Shown here: positions 38,351 to 51,289 of the stretch, one piece after another | How positions within the stretch are numbered: the stretch's first letter is position 1 | Layout of the letters: the number at the start of each line of letters is the position of its first letter | Source of the DNA: Anastatus disparis | Taxonomy: Eukaryota; Arthropoda; Insecta; Hymenoptera; Eupelmidae | Direction of reading: 5' to 3' | Assembly (NCBI GenBank): GCA_017163975.1 | Contig: JAFFSR010000244.1 | Location: 13,699,501 to 13,763,500, forward strand | DNA: 64,000 bases | Notes under the pieces: generated by a model | Database searches by the model: none | What the model saw: only the letters and a program-made list of their open reading frames with translations | Told to the model about the DNA's origin: nothing | Translations under genes and position numbers: made by a program

Positions 38351-38531
38351 CATCGCTGTATTTATGCTATAATTGCGATGCTAATTAGCGCTGAAGGTCT
38401 TTTCAGTGTGTTTGTGAAGAAAGCACATTTAACGTACAGTGGCGCTTGTATCATTCATCCGAGAGCGGGAATCGAACTCGGGACTTCGAGATTGTGAATC
38501 CATCGCTCTACCGACTGAGCCACTGACGGCC
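38351..38531 (-). mobile_element. tRNA-derived SINE, copy 3 (reverse)
   Basis: Reverse-complement copy: it begins with the tail side (CATCGCTGTATTTATGCTAT), has the body, then the B box complement GGGAATCGAACTCGGG, and ends CTACCGACTGAGCCACTGAC. Confidence 0.9.
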
Positions 38532-39244
38532 TCAGTAACATTAATTTAATTAAAAACTCTTAACATTTTTTATATAATTTTTTATAGAACAGAATAATCA
38601 ATCTTGTCTAACTTTTGTAAAAAACATCCTAATAAAAAAAATCCTATTTAATAACTTTTGATTTTTAAATCTTTCAATTTGATAAAATTTTTTATATAGC
38701 TCCATTTTTTAAATGATTAAAAGTAATAAAAATATAATTTAAAAAATTTTTTAAACGGTACGAAAAAAAATAGAAAAGGCGATTAAAAAAATGTTTGCGG
38801 TCCATGAAGCATTAGTATTTTATCTGTACTTTAAATTCCATTTTTGTCTTTTATTCTATGATCAATAGAATCGGAGATCTGTTTAAAGAATTATCTTTTT
38901 TTTTTTATAAAATGTTTGCCGGGTATTATAGTACTCTTTGGTTAGTGAAAAGAAAAGTGATTAGATATGCTAATACAAATTCAAGTTTTTCAAATATCTG
39001 AATTATTAATTCAATTATTATTTTGTATTTTAAGATAAATATCATTTTTTATTTATTTTTAATAAAATAAATATTATTAATTTTTAAATGATATTTAAGC
39101 AGTTCTTTATACAGCCTATACGATGACATAAAATTGAAATAAGCTTCGTTACAAATCTGTACCCTTGCATAATACTTTAATTGACTGTGAATGCTCATTC
39201 TTTAAGACTAGGTTGTTAGTCTACATATTTTAAAGTATTAATCA

Positions 39245-39315
39245 AGGTTGTCAATGGCTCAGTCGGTAGAGCGATGGGTTCGTAATCGTGAGGTTTCGAG
39301 TTCGAATCCCGAGAG
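39245..39315 (+). mobile_element. tRNA-derived SINE, copy 4 (truncated to the tRNA head)
   Basis: Only the tRNA-like head is present, through GAGTTCGAATCCCGAG. The body is missing and the sequence switches into the dispersed repeat that starts near 39332. Confidence 0.8.
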
Positions 39316-39331
39316 AATTATCGTTCGAAGT

Positions 39332-39655
39332 AATTATTATAGATTAATATTGAATTTAAAGAAATCATAACTTAAAATGGACTTTGGTTATAGATCTTAT
39401 TTAAAAATAATAATCAATTCGATTAAAAATGGAAACGTTGAAATTCAACATTGATTTTAAACTTGAATTTTAATGTTTTCAACATTGACCGAAAGCTGAT
39501 TTAGCTTTATTCTCTTTTTTATTTCAACGTTTTGCAACCTTCATTTTGAACGTTATATTTCAACGTTAGCTTCAACTTTGTAAAAATCTTTGACTCAAAT
39601 TTCTAAATGATCAGGGAATATGATGTCTTTTGAAAATTTAGAAACAAAACAAAAT
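39332..39655 (+). repeat. Dispersed repeat, copy 2
   Basis: Same sequence as 30830-31070 with an additional internal segment of about 80 bp around 39420-39530 (AACGTTGAAATTCAACATTG). Confidence 0.7.
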
Positions 39656-39750
39656 TCAAATAAAACTTTTGTTTTATTAATTAGTTTTCAAAATAAATAT
39701 AAAATGACTTCTTAAAAAAAATGAAATTAACATTCTGTTTGATCATCAAT

Positions 39751-39946
39751 GGGGTCGTCAGTGGCTTAGTCGGTAGAGCGATGGCTTCAGAATCTCGAGG
39801 ACCCGAGTTCGAATCCCGCTCTCGACTGATTGATACAAGTACCACTGTATGTTACATGTACCTTGTTCACAAACACCCTGGCAATCTCCTTCGCTAATTA
39901 GCATCGCAATGATAGTATAAATACAGCGATGTCAAATATAAAAAAT
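39751..39946 (+). mobile_element. tRNA-derived SINE, copy 5
   Basis: Near full length: GGCTTAGTCGGTAGAGCG, GAGTTCGAATCCCGCTCTCG, body ATTGATACAAGTACCACTG, tail ACAGCGATGTCAAATATAAA. Confidence 0.9.
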
Positions 39947-40500
39947 TTAAAATTTGGTTAATTTTTATACTGTATAGTAAAAAGAATTCTTTTGCACGAT
40001 TAGCAAAGTTTTGATATATATGTCGATTTACTGTCAAACCTTCTTAAGATTTATATTAAAAACCCTACTTTATGAGTCTTTTTTATTGGTTTATTATACC
40101 TTTATTGTTACTGATTTTATTGCATGTTGAATTTTAAAAAGTAAATCGCATCCAGCAGTGTGAATATTTTCAACGATAATATATCATAACATTATTGGGC
40201 AGGTAACTGGGTCTATTTTAAATAGATTATTATTACTAATAAGTGGCACTTTTATTTTGGAAATTCCTAGACAGTTAAACCGATTAGATGGAGTTCCCCA
40301 GGTAAAACATAGGGAAAGGATTAGGACTTATGTGCTACTAATTTAAGAATTTCGAGATTACGTACAAGTTACCCTTTATTTGTGTCTAGACTAGGTCAAA
40401 AGCAGGCCTCAAAAATCTTTTTCTTTTCAAATTACCATAAGGTATATTAGAGAAAAATCTTTTTTTTTTTCAATTTCGTTTAACAAAATAAAATAGAATC

Positions 40501-40662
40501 GCCATATTCATACTATCATTGCGATGCTAATTAGCGACGGAGGTCGTCAGTGTGTTTGTGAACAAAGCACATGTAAAGTACAATGGTGCTTGTATCAATC
40601 GGCTGGGAGCGGGATCCGAACGCAAACCCTCGAGATTATGGAAACATCGCTCTACCGATTGT
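40501..40662 (-). mobile_element. tRNA-derived SINE, copy 6 (reverse, 5'-truncated)
   Basis: Reverse copy with body and B box (GAGCGGGATCCGAACGC). It stops in the A box at CTCTACCGATTG, so the promoter is incomplete. Confidence 0.85.
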
Positions 40663-42120
40663 AATCTCTTATTTTTATTTGAAATTTAATTAAAAATAGT
40701 TTCTTTTAAACTTTAAAATAAATAAAATAATTTATTAAACGTATAAAGTCAATACAGAACCTGTAGGACTGTTTGCATCGCTATAAATTGACTGTCGATT
40801 CTTATTTAGTCCCAGTCTCTCCTAAACTGTTACCTTTTTTCTGATTAATTCCTCTTTTGATCTAATAGTTAACTATTAATAAACAATTTATACAAAATAT
40901 AATGAAATAATTAAAATAATTATTTTGATTTTTAATGTCAAACTATCTTTCTTACATTTCTGAAAATCTGGTTTTCTTTTACGTAAATGTTCATCTTAAT
41001 TTCTTGACTGGGCTTTTTTTAACTTTCATGATAACATTATTTTAATCAATTAAACACTTGAGATAATTAAATAAAACAAGTACATCAAATTAAAATCAAA
41101 TCTTTTTCATTTCTATATCTTGAAGCTGATTGAAGTTATAAAATTATAGACTACCATCATAAATAATTTGTATACATAATAAAAGTTTTAAAAAAATCTA
41201 CAAAAAAAATTTTTTTTTTCACAAAAATACAAACAACAAAATAGCATAAATATAGCGACGTTAAAGAAGATTTAAAAAAAATAATGTAAATATTAATTAA
41301 AATTAAAATGCATATGTATAGTTTAAATTTTTCTGTGAATTTACCCTTAATTAATTTTTTTATCTAATAATTGAAAATAAGTTGCAATATAATGACAAAG
41401 AAAATTGTCTAGAATCAACACCATAAGGTTTATCTTTTGATTGATTAACTTTACTTAAGCAGCTTTTTGAAGGAGTGCTTCCTCACTCCTTCAAATCTTA
41501 TTTACTTATAGAGTCCCCATGAAGGCAACTTCAGGCGAGTTAAAGTGTTTGCATAAGTAAAGGGTTAAGCGAAGATAATGTAGCTAATAACGAATATTTA
41601 TCTGATTTTGAACTTGCAGATGACGAAAGTAAGGATTAAATTTTCAGGAGAAAACTTACATAAAGGTAAATTACATGTCATTAAAATTACATATTATGCA
41701 AGAATCATTTTTGAGGATCTAGGTTTTTAGAAATTCGTATAGATCGTTAAACATTTTTTAAAAATATTCCACTTTATTAAAAGTTATAGTATAAAAATTA
41801 AAATTGTTTAATGAACTGTTTAAAAAATAATGAATTAAATTATTTAAATATTATGAAATAATTATAATGATTACAAAAATATCAATCAATATAAAAAGTA
41901 TACATGAAAAATTTATAATAAAAACGTAACACGTGGAAGTTATATGGATTAAAACATTCATAAAAAATGAAGTGATTTAATATCTTTAAATTTAATATTC
42001 TTAATTTAATTACTTTTTATCTGATTTTTCTTATATGCAAACATGCATATGGGTAATTAAGTTTATAATACTTAAATTTTAAAATTAAACCTAATACGTA
42101 CAATGATGTATCAAACGCAA

Positions 42121-45100
42121 TTACTTTCGATGAAAAGTATTTTCATGTCTCAAAGTACTTGTTTTGAATTTTGATTTAAAAGAACAAAATTTACAGTTAA
42201 AATTGGCTTTGGAAGTACAATATCTTTTATGGATACGAAGATATACATGTGAATCGAAGGCTTTGATACATGTGGAACATGAAAATTTCCATTTTTTTTT
42301 ATACTTGTTAACATGGTTACAGTCGTTCTTATTACAATCCACACATTCAAATGTTAATATAGTATAACACGTACGACATTTTACTGTGCGATTTGTCAAT
42401 CTCCTTTCGTTACACTTTGAGCAATAACTTCTTACTGAATCTGTGGTCTCTGTATGGTTTATGAAATAAAAGAAAATTAATAGTTATTAGGAAATATTTA
42501 ATAATCAAGATAAAAATATATTTCTTATATTTAATTCTATTAAAATGTGAACTCGGTTTATAATTGTATAATATGTCATAAAATGCGAATGCAAACAAAT
42601 TGCATATATTGCTTAATAATTTTCAAAAAAGATTCATTAATTGAAACTTATGAATATTAATTTATTTTATTAGAATATAATTGTACCTTTATTCTGTTGA
42701 ATATTGCCATGACGTTGTGACGAATTGGACTGTTGCGGCAGTTTATTTGTATTTTTTTCCTTTAGAATTGATTTACTATTTGAGTTTGAATGAGCTTGTT
42801 TTAAATGACTAGTCAAATTCGATTTGTAATGTGTTTTGTACGAGCATTGTTTGCATTGCAAATGTTTCGGTTCTTGACAATACTTCATATGTTGGAAGAA
42901 GCTTGTTCGATTTTGAAAATCATCCTTGTTACATTTTATACATTTTAAAGAATTTATTGATAATTTAACATTATGCATTTTTCCAATGTGATTCAACAAG
43001 CCATGAAAAGTTGAGCAAGTTTTGCTACATTTTTTACATTGTAAAACCAATAATGTTTGACACTTAGGACAATTTTTTGCAGAACTTTTCAAATTAACTG
43101 CTTTATCACAATGCAAGCACTGGTATTTGATAAAATCTGAATTTTCTGGATGATAAAAAATATATGTTTTTAGTATAATTGAAATAATATAAAAAATTAT
43201 AAAAAGTTTATATTTGAATGAATATGAAATACTAGCAAGATAATTTTTTCTTATTGGTAAATGTCAACATAAAATAGATATTTATTTCTTTAATACTAAT
43301 ATCAACAATAAAGCTTTTAATATATAACAATATATTTTTGTTCAATAAAAAGAATTTTTAAATTAAAAAAAAAATTAATAATGATTTTATAATGATTACT
43401 TATAAGTACAAAAATTTACGTTCTTATTAAATAGTTGAATTTCTGTTAATGTATTTACCTTTATTTTGTAAAATCATGATTTTGAAAAGGTTTGAACATT
43501 TCCCATTTTCTTCTTTTATATTATTGGCATTCGTTTCTATTATTTTACCCTTCGTCCGTTCAGTCAATTCCTTATGTGCAAAATTTAGATGACTTCTTAA
43601 ATTTTGTCTATATACTGTTTTGTAAGGACAATTGGTGCAAAAGTAATTTGGCTCTTTGCCACAAAACCTTATATGTTGCTTTATAACATCAGCATTTTTA
43701 TAAAAGTTATGACATTTTGGACATTGTTGACGCGGTTCATTTGAATTATTTTTTCGATGCATTCTTGAAACATGTCTCCGAATTAAACTATGTATCGTGG
43801 TTTTGTAATCACATTTAAGGCAGTCATAACTTGCTTCAGGTTCACATTGGGATTCAAAATGATATTTTAAACCTTTGTAAGTTGCGTACAATTTCCTGCA
43901 TTTCCAGCATTGACAAAATAAATTTTCTCCACATTTCTCACAATTTCCTAAACGACTTTGATTTCTATGCATTTTTACTGTATTACAACTTTTGCAGAAA
44001 TGTCTTATATTTATAGCATTATCTGCAATAAATAATGGATTTTTAATTTTTAATTTTTCTTGGTTATATTTTAGCTTATTAAAAAGAACTTACCTTCCTT
44101 ACTTATGTTATTTTTCTTTATTGAATATAAAGAATCAATCGATTTTTTCCTTTTTGAACTTTCTGAAATGAAAATCAAACTTCAAAAAATTAATAAAAAA
44201 TTTATTTGTAAAATTTGTTATGAAATAAATTCCTAAAGGAATATATATTTTATTTACCATGTTTGAAAAAAAAATTTATATTTTTAAACTTTTTACTTTC
44301 ATTATACTGAAAGTAAAAAGTTTATAAATAATCTAAAATTACTTTACCTATTGTACCTGTAAATTCATCGCTTGCTTTATTATCATTATTTATTGCGGCT
44401 TTATTTTTTATGCATACTCGCTTATGCTTCATTATATAGGTAAACTTGTTACCACATTTCGTGCATAGTTTAAGAGATCTGTGAGTTTTTGAATGTTTGC
44501 TCATAAGAAATCTTACTGGAGTTGAATAATCGCACTTACTGCAGCTGTACCTCTTCGTAGAAAAATAACAATTTCGCGCATGATATGCTATGCTACTATA
44601 ATTAGAATATTGCCTATTACACTTCATACACTTATAAAGTAATAGTGTACCACATTCCGGACAATTTTTTTCTGTTCTCTTAACGTTATCCACCGTTTTA
44701 TTACATTTGGAACAATATGGATTACTGATCCGTAATGCGGCTGAAACATAAAAATTTATTTGTTAATATATCAAAATTCCTCAATTGAATTTTGAATAAT
44801 TCAATATATCTCAGAAGGACATATAAATCTTCTAAACAGTCGAACGGCGCGCTGAGACATGAGATGTCGATACAAATTTAACATGCCCTTTACATATCGA
44901 ACCGAATAAAGCTTATGAGGACATAAAAGTCAATACATCCTTTTTTTTCTTGTTTTAATTGACGAACGTAATAGATTATAAAAAAATATTTTATATAACA
45001 TCCTAATTATTATAAATTATGAGACAATATGAAAAACAAAAAACATTTAGTGTGTTAATTTGACGAATATTTTTGTTCTGATTTCAAAAGTATACAAAAT

Positions 45101-45991
45101 TTTTTGTTAAAAAATAATTTTATGTTGATTTTAGGTGCTTATCCGTTAAATTTGAATATAAAAATTTTTAATGAAAAAAAAAGTTCACAACTTACACAAC
45201 ATTTTTTAGAGTGTAAGTACCAAATTTTTTGATAATTTAAGTCTTTTTTAGAAGTTATTTTAAGAGAATTTATATTTTTAGTATTGCGTACAAAATTTTC
45301 TTCATAGATAGATTTTACTTTGAATGAATGCAGAATGAGAAAAAAGCAAAAAAGACGAAGTTAGTTTGTTTCGTAAAAAACAATAAAGGTATGAAATGAA
45401 GACGAGATACAATTGATATTTTAATTATAATAACTTACTTTTCTTCTCTGGCTCTTGGAAAAAGAATTCATCGCTTGATTCGTCTGCATTGTTACTTTTA
45501 GAACTGAAGTTATTGATGGCAATTGAATTCCTAGATGAATTTCGAGTCGCAGGTTTAGAGTTTTTGAATACATCTTCATCTTTGGTTTCATTTTCATCAC
45601 TAGTTTTAGAAGTGCACTTATTGATCACAGTTGGATTCTTGATTGAATTATTTACCATAAGTCTAGATTTTTCCAAAATAACTTCTTCTTTTGTCTCGTT
45701 TTCATCGATGTTTTCAGAAGTGTTCAGAAGTCCTTTTGTCTCGTTTTCATCGTTGTTTTCAGAAGTGCAGTTATTAATTACAATTGGGTTCCTAATAGAA
45801 TTTTCAATTATAGAATCAATTCTTTCCAAAATAACTCTTCCATTTTTTAGTTGGTAAATAAGTTCCGAAATACTAACATATCCGTCTAATGGGTTTCCTA
45901 TAGTAAAGAAAAATAAATTTCCTTCAATTTGTTTTTGCAATAAAATTTAATTAGAAATAAATTAAAGCTTACGATTTTGTATCGATGACAT
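42121..45991 (-). CDS. Gene E: zinc-finger protein with four ribbon-plus-finger exons
   Basis: Seven exons, 45973-45991, 45439-45897, 44348-44740, 44094-44162, 43459-44022, 42687-43145 and 42121-42449, all joined in phase 1, sum to 2,292 nt (763 residues). The N-terminus reads MSSIQNRNPLDGYVSISELI and then GRVILERIDSI, carrying the shared VxLER motif. Residues about 40-159 are acidic with short repeats (SENNDENETK). Exons 3, 5, 6 and 7 each encode the same cassette: CxxC, a spacer, CxxC (CPKC-, CPEC- or CEKC-like), then fingers such as CKKCSKTCSTFHGLLNHIGK-M-H, C2HC types (SFFQHMKYC) and a final C2H2 (CSYKTHYKSNLTSHLKQAH). At least a dozen zinc sites in all. Family unassigned. Probably nuclear and nucleic-acid binding. 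The last two exons have paralogs in gene G. The start was chosen at 45991 because it splices in frame; an upstream out-of-frame ATG lies at 45998. Confidence 0.8.
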
Positions 45992-46961
45992 CTTGGCATT
46001 AGGATAATAGATAATCAATCAAATGCTTATCAATCTTTAATGATTACTTCATTCATAACTTTAATTTCTCATGTCTTTTGTAATAACTGTAAGATAATGA
46101 TTTTTGGTACTAATTAATGATAAATATGATTTTATATTATAAATGTAATGAATATGATATAATAATTATAAATAATTATTAAAAAGAATATTTCCTAATA
46201 TAGAATTCATAAATTATTCGTAAATATCAATAAATAACATCAAGTTTAAAAAAACCTCGAATTTAAGATTTTAAAAGTTCTTTAAAATTATTTTCAAATT
46301 TGTGTTAGTTTAATTTAATGCATTTAAAAAATTTTTAAATAATGTTGCATTAATTTACTTTTATTGTCATTTTTTTAAGTATATAAAATTTACATCAAAG
46401 AAATAAAACTGAATAACAAAACTAAAGTTTTAAGGTTTAATTTGAAAAAAAAGAACCGATTTCGATATGCAGTAGAAATAATAATCGAAAACTTTAAAAA
46501 ATAATCTTTTTTAAATCATGTTTTTTTTTTTTTCAAATTTGATAAGTTTTCAAATTTTTAAATGCTTTTGCGAAAATATACTTAACGTTTTTTAAATATA
46601 GAAATTCTTTTTTTTTTTTACAAAATTTGACGAATTTAAACAATTAACTGCAGCAATATCTACTATGATTGAAAAATTTTGCGAACGCTATAGTCAAAAA
46701 GCTAATGTTAAATTTGAAAAAAGGCAATAATTTAGATTGGAATTGTTGAAGTTACGGCTATTTAAAGTATACCCTTTTTAGAGTAGTAAAAATTATTTTA
46801 AGTAAAATAAATTCAAATTTAGGTACCTACTGTAAATTTTTTTCTACTGAGCTATTAAAATCACATTTACTTATTTAACTTATATATCTCCTTGCTGCAG
46901 GTGGTAATGAGATAATAATAGACGTTTAAAAACATTTTATGAATGTTTATGAGAGGTTTTA

Positions 46962-47010
46962 TAACCAGGAGAATGTCAGGGTTTCGGATCACCGATTTTT
47001 CTTAAACTTT
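46962..47010 (+). mobile_element. Relic of foldback-element terminus
   Basis: CCAGGAGAATGTCAGGGTTTC then GGATCACCGATTTTTCTT, similar to 31449-31500 and to the element ends at 53339 and 55777. Confidence 0.4.
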
Positions 47011-47689
47011 GAAAGATAATACGGGATTTAAAAACATAATGAAAGCTAAAATTTTAGACTCCAACGCTCAATATTTCCCTAATTACAGGCAATCAAAAGT
47101 TTATAGTTCTTTAACATTTTAGCTAGAAGCTTAAATTTTTTTTTCAGTGAAAGCTGAATTAAAATCTTTTTGAAATCGTACTTATAGTAGTAATAAGTAT
47201 AGTAATACTTATACTAGTAAGTATATCGAAACATTATTTTCCAAAGTAATAAAAATTTGATTTCAATTTCCTTTTTAAAACATTAATTAATAATAAAAGC
47301 TGAAGTATGGTCCTATCTTTATTACGCTTCAACTTTCGAGAAAAATAATGTTTCCATAAACTATAAGTATTATTTCGAAAGGATTTGAGCTCAGCTTTTA
47401 TTTAAAAAAAAACTTCTAGTATTAATTATAAGTTTTTGAAAATCTAGTGCATCAGTAAGGTCGCGCGTATTCTAAACGGGAATTCAAATGTTATCATAAA
47501 TAACAATTGGTTTGTGGCAGGTATTCATATAAATAATTATCAAAATATTTAAAAATATATAGAATATAAGATCTAAATTTTCATACTAACAAAAAGGAAT
47601 AACAATTAAAACATTTGAACAATAATGAAGGATAAGATCAATCAAATTTATAGTGTTATGTAAAAAAAATTAACCTATCAGGTGTAACG

Positions 47690-47785
47690 TATTAAATTTT
47701 TTTTTATGACCGTAAGATATAAAAAGAATAAGATAAAAAAATAACTTTTTGGAAGCGGAAATAGTATGGGCATCAAAGAGTTAAA
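47690..47785 (+). repeat. Dispersed repeat shared with 37.6 kb, copy 2
   Basis: AAGATATAAAAAGAATAAGA, AAAAAATAA, then ATAGTATGGGCATCAAAGAG, collinear with 37603-37697. Confidence 0.6.
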
Positions 47786-47935
47786 ATAATTTACTTTGTT
47801 AATATTTTTAAATTTTAATGTTTTAAAAATGAAAATTTGAATCTATTTTAAAGTTTTATCAAGTTTTATTTTGATTGGTATGATTGGCGAACAACTACCT
47901 TAACATTTATTAAATGAAAAATTTCATTTAATACC

Positions 47936-48163
47936 GTGAAGGACGTAATTTCTGATCACTTAGGAGGTATTTCTGATCACATATTTACAAGTAAAAAAGT
48001 AAAAGTATATTTTTTTTTCACACAAACGAAGCATTTCTTACGCTCAATCTATTTTTCCTCATAAATTAAAAAAATGTTTTTCCTACTAAAATCTTAAAGA
48101 TTATGATTTATAATAAATAATGATCAGAAATTACGCCCTGATCAGGAACTACGTCCTTTACGG
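47936..48163. mobile_element. MITE-like element with TA flanks
   Basis: Terminal repeats CCGTGAAGGACGTAATTTCT and, inverted, AACTACGTCCTTTACGG, flanked by TA on both sides. Subterminal TTCTGATCA motifs are repeated inside each end. About 228 bp, no coding frame. TA duplication suggests a Tc1/mariner-type source. Confidence 0.7.
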
Positions 48164-49766
48164 TAAATGTTTTTAATTAAATGAATTTAGAATATCAACT
48201 TTTATTTGTTTATAAATTTGATAACAATGTAAATATTTTTATTTATGATATTCATATTAATTTATTTATATATGTTTCTTAATATTGTACGGATTTATAA
48301 ATTAACAATAATTTCAAACTAAAGGTAAATACTTTGGTACCTCAAATTTAAAATTATATTTAAAAAACAGGAATAATTAGAAAAAAAGTTCTTTCAGCAA
48401 ACGGTCTCAAAAATATTAAAAATTTTGTTGTATTTTGATGGAAATTGAAATATTTTTGCAATACAAAAAACAAATAAATAGAATAATTAAATTATAAAAT
48501 TATTTTATTAGAATATTCATTAAGATTGCTTGAAAAGCAAATTAAAATCTAATAAAATTGATCTTAAAATAAACAGAGTACAACGCTTTATTGGAAAGAC
48601 AGAAAATATGAATTCAACGTGTTAAACAAAGATAGCACTATAAAATTTATCACTCTGGAGCAAGGGGTCCAAACGTTCAATTGTTTCCTTTTCATCTTCT
48701 TCTTTTACGAAGTGCGAGAGAGAACAAATGACTCATACGCTATCTCTATCCTTTAATAATGTCGGATATTGGATTATAAGAGTGCTTAGTCTATTCCTAC
48801 AATTGTATTGGGAATGAGACGTTAAACAAAGATTTTAAAACAAATGTAGGGTGGAGAATATTTGGAATAAGAAAGAAACAGTTTAAATGCATTTTAACTG
48901 AATTTTTTATTTAAATCATCAACAATATCGCAAACATTTTTCGATTTTAATTTTTTATTTACGTTTGTGATTATATTTGTGTTCTGATAAACCATCAAAT
49001 ATATTAAATAATTTCAATAAAATAAGATTAATTTTTCTCATTTTGACCTTCTTATCTTTACTTTGACTGTTCTAATTTATTTAAATTACATTTAAAGTTT
49101 CTAATAATTCTTAAGTTGTAAAAGTAAAATTAAATTTGTATTTTATTTAAAATTAGTCATCTCGAAACAAAACGAGAGTCGAACACAGCGCATGGAAATA
49201 TGTTTGCATCTTTGTCGTAATATAAAAAAAGATGTTTGGTTCAAAAACATGCAAAAATGATACTATTAAATGTACATACTTTTAAAAAGCGAGAACTTAA
49301 AGATTTTTTTACCTGTATACTGAAGAAAATTTTAGCCTTGTATTATTCTCTTCCGAGTACAACAGCATCACTGAAAAATTAGACAACAGTTCTATCGGCG
49401 GGAAACAAATACTGTCTTGCAGACGTATTCGGCAACAGTTCTCTGTTTATATGCATTTATGAGTTTTCTTAAACATTCGAAACAGATGTAATAGATTTAT
49501 TGTTTTTAATTAATTTATAAATTTTACACGTAATAATACTAATTATTAAAGAAAACATAAATCTACAGGACTATTATTATAATTTTCTTAAAATAAGTTA
49601 TATATACAACGTACACTTCTTATAAACCACCGTGTTATAAACCAATCTTACGGCGCTACCATCGCTAATGGTGGTTTATCGAAACACGTGCCTGCTTTCT
49701 CAGAGGCAAATTTTATCCTGCTACACAAGGTAAGTGGCGCTTTTTTATTTTCGTTTGAAAAGGCCA

Positions 49767-49790
49767 CGCATATATATATATATATATATG
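49767..49790. repeat. (AT)n microsatellite
   Basis: Uninterrupted alternating AT of about 22 bases, next to the less AT-rich patch at 49.6-49.75 kb. Confidence 0.9.
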
Positions 49791-49982
49791 TTAATATCTA
49801 AATTTATAAATTTTTCAATTTTGAAATCAGAATTCCAATAAAAAAATTATTTAATATTTAATGCTATTTAATTGTTTGATTCTATGTCGCATATGACATA
49901 TAAATGTACTATCTTTTTATAAAACATAGTATTTCAATTTTTTGACGGTAATATGTTTTAAATATTTTTTTTATTCATTATG

Positions 49983-50163
49983 CGTCAATGTATTTATGCT
50001 ATGATTGCGATGCTAATTAGCGACAGGAGTTTTCAGTGTGTTCGTGAACAAAGCATATGTAACCAACAGTGGTGCTTGAATTAACCGATTGAGAGCGGGA
50101 TTCGAACTCGGGATCTCGAGATTATGAATTCATCGGTCTACCAAATGAGCCACTGACTACCTC
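49983..50163 (-). mobile_element. tRNA-derived SINE, copy 7 (reverse)
   Basis: Full reverse copy: TATTTATGCTATGATTGCGA tail side, GCTAATTAGCGACAGGAG body, GCGGGATTCGAACTCGGG B box, AAATGAGCCACTGACTACC at the head end. Confidence 0.9.
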
Positions 50164-50287
50164 ATTTCAGCAATATAATAATAAAATAAATTAATTTTTT
50201 TTAATTTAAATACATACTTTTCATTTTTTATTTCATTTATTCAACTTTTTTTTATTTTCCAATAGCTTTTACTAATTGTTTAGAAAC

Positions 50288-50372
50288 AATTGAGGGTCCA
50301 GAAATAAAAAGGGCACATACGCAGTATTATTTAAGCGGGCTATGTGCCCTTTTTATTTTCGGATCTTCAATT
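50288..50372. mobile_element. Short hairpin element, about 85 bp
   Basis: AAAAAGGGCACATA on the left pairs with TATGTGCCCTTTTT on the right. Pairing extends outward through TTGAGGGTCC and GGATCTTCAA. The loop is only about 20 nt. Could be a minimal MITE or a hairpin-forming small RNA source. Confidence 0.6.
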
Positions 50373-51289
50373 ATAAGTTAAAATTACAAAATTACTAAAA
50401 CTTAATATGAGATAGAATTAAGATCTCTTTCTTATCACAAAATCATTAGCTACTAGAAGCTTTTTTATGACTATAGTCTTTAACTATGTGAACAATTTAA
50501 AAATAACACTACTGTTATCCAAAAATGGTTATTTTCAAACCCCAGTAATCCAAAAGTTCAAATTGTAAGTTATATTGTATTTTTCGTTGACAATCATTTG
50601 TATCAATAATTTTGACATTAGATTATTTAAAATTATTATGACCATTTAAGATTATTAAACTATAATATTTCATATTTAACAACCAGCTTTGAAATATTTT
50701 ATGGTAAGAAAATAGCACACAAAGCAGCTCATTGAAGCCAGTTTATTAAAAAGGAGTAGATACTAGTGCAAATGTACTATTTAAATTTTATGCTAAATAA
50801 GAATATAAATTGTTTTATAATTAAAAATATTGTTAATTTATAAAATTATTTATAAAAATTGGCAGATAGATTTAAAATTTTGAATAATTGATTTTAATAA
50901 AATTTTTATGATAGTAAATAAATATTTGTAACTAGTTAATATTTAATCTTGAAATGTCGGGTTGACAAATAAAGCGATAAGGCACGAAATCTATGTAATT
51001 ATATTTATTGTAGAAAGTCAAAGTTATTGTAATACAAAATCAATGAATATTTTGCAAAAGATGAAACAGATCATGAGGTAGAAACTAATTCTAATACCGC
51101 TCGCACTACATTTCAAAATTATTATACAATTTTAACACATACGTCTGCTTTGTATTAAAATTTTCGACGCAATAAACATTGTAGGTACATTTATCAAAGA
51201 TTCAGCTTTCTTTTTACTTAACTTAATTTTTTTAAGTTGACAAAACGGTTAACAAAGCATTATTGGAATTTGTCAAATTATATAAATAA

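Larger units (their letters stand above)
35936..42120. other. Intergenic, exd-like gene to gene E
   Basis: About 6.2 kb with no spliced coding evidence. Contains the putative exd-like promoter, five SINE copies (two of them truncated), a SINE tail fragment at 41240-41270, the second copy of the 30.8-kb dispersed repeat, and one copy of a repeat shared with 47.7 kb. A GC-richer patch at 36280-36365 is unexplained. At 41583-41637 a short plus-strand acidic frame (YLSDFELADDESKD) resembles the start of a piggyBac-type transposase but ends at once; at most a relic. Confidence 0.5.
45992..51289. other. Intergenic, gene E to gene F
   Basis: About 5.3 kb without spliced coding evidence. Contains a relic foldback terminus (46962-47010), the second copy of the 37.6-kb repeat (47690-47785), MITE-like elements (47936-48163 and 50288-50372), a TA microsatellite (49767-49790), and a SINE (49983-50163). 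Less AT-rich patches at 48630-48800 and 49610-49745 stand out. The second has a strong plus-strand donor-like CACAAGGTAAGTGG at about 49725 and could be a non-coding 5' exon. Confidence 0.45.

Noticed and set aside
41583..41637. piggyBac transposase start (YLSDFELADDESKD)
   Set aside because: Only about 20 codons before a stop and no downstream homology, so at most a relic; not listed as a gene.
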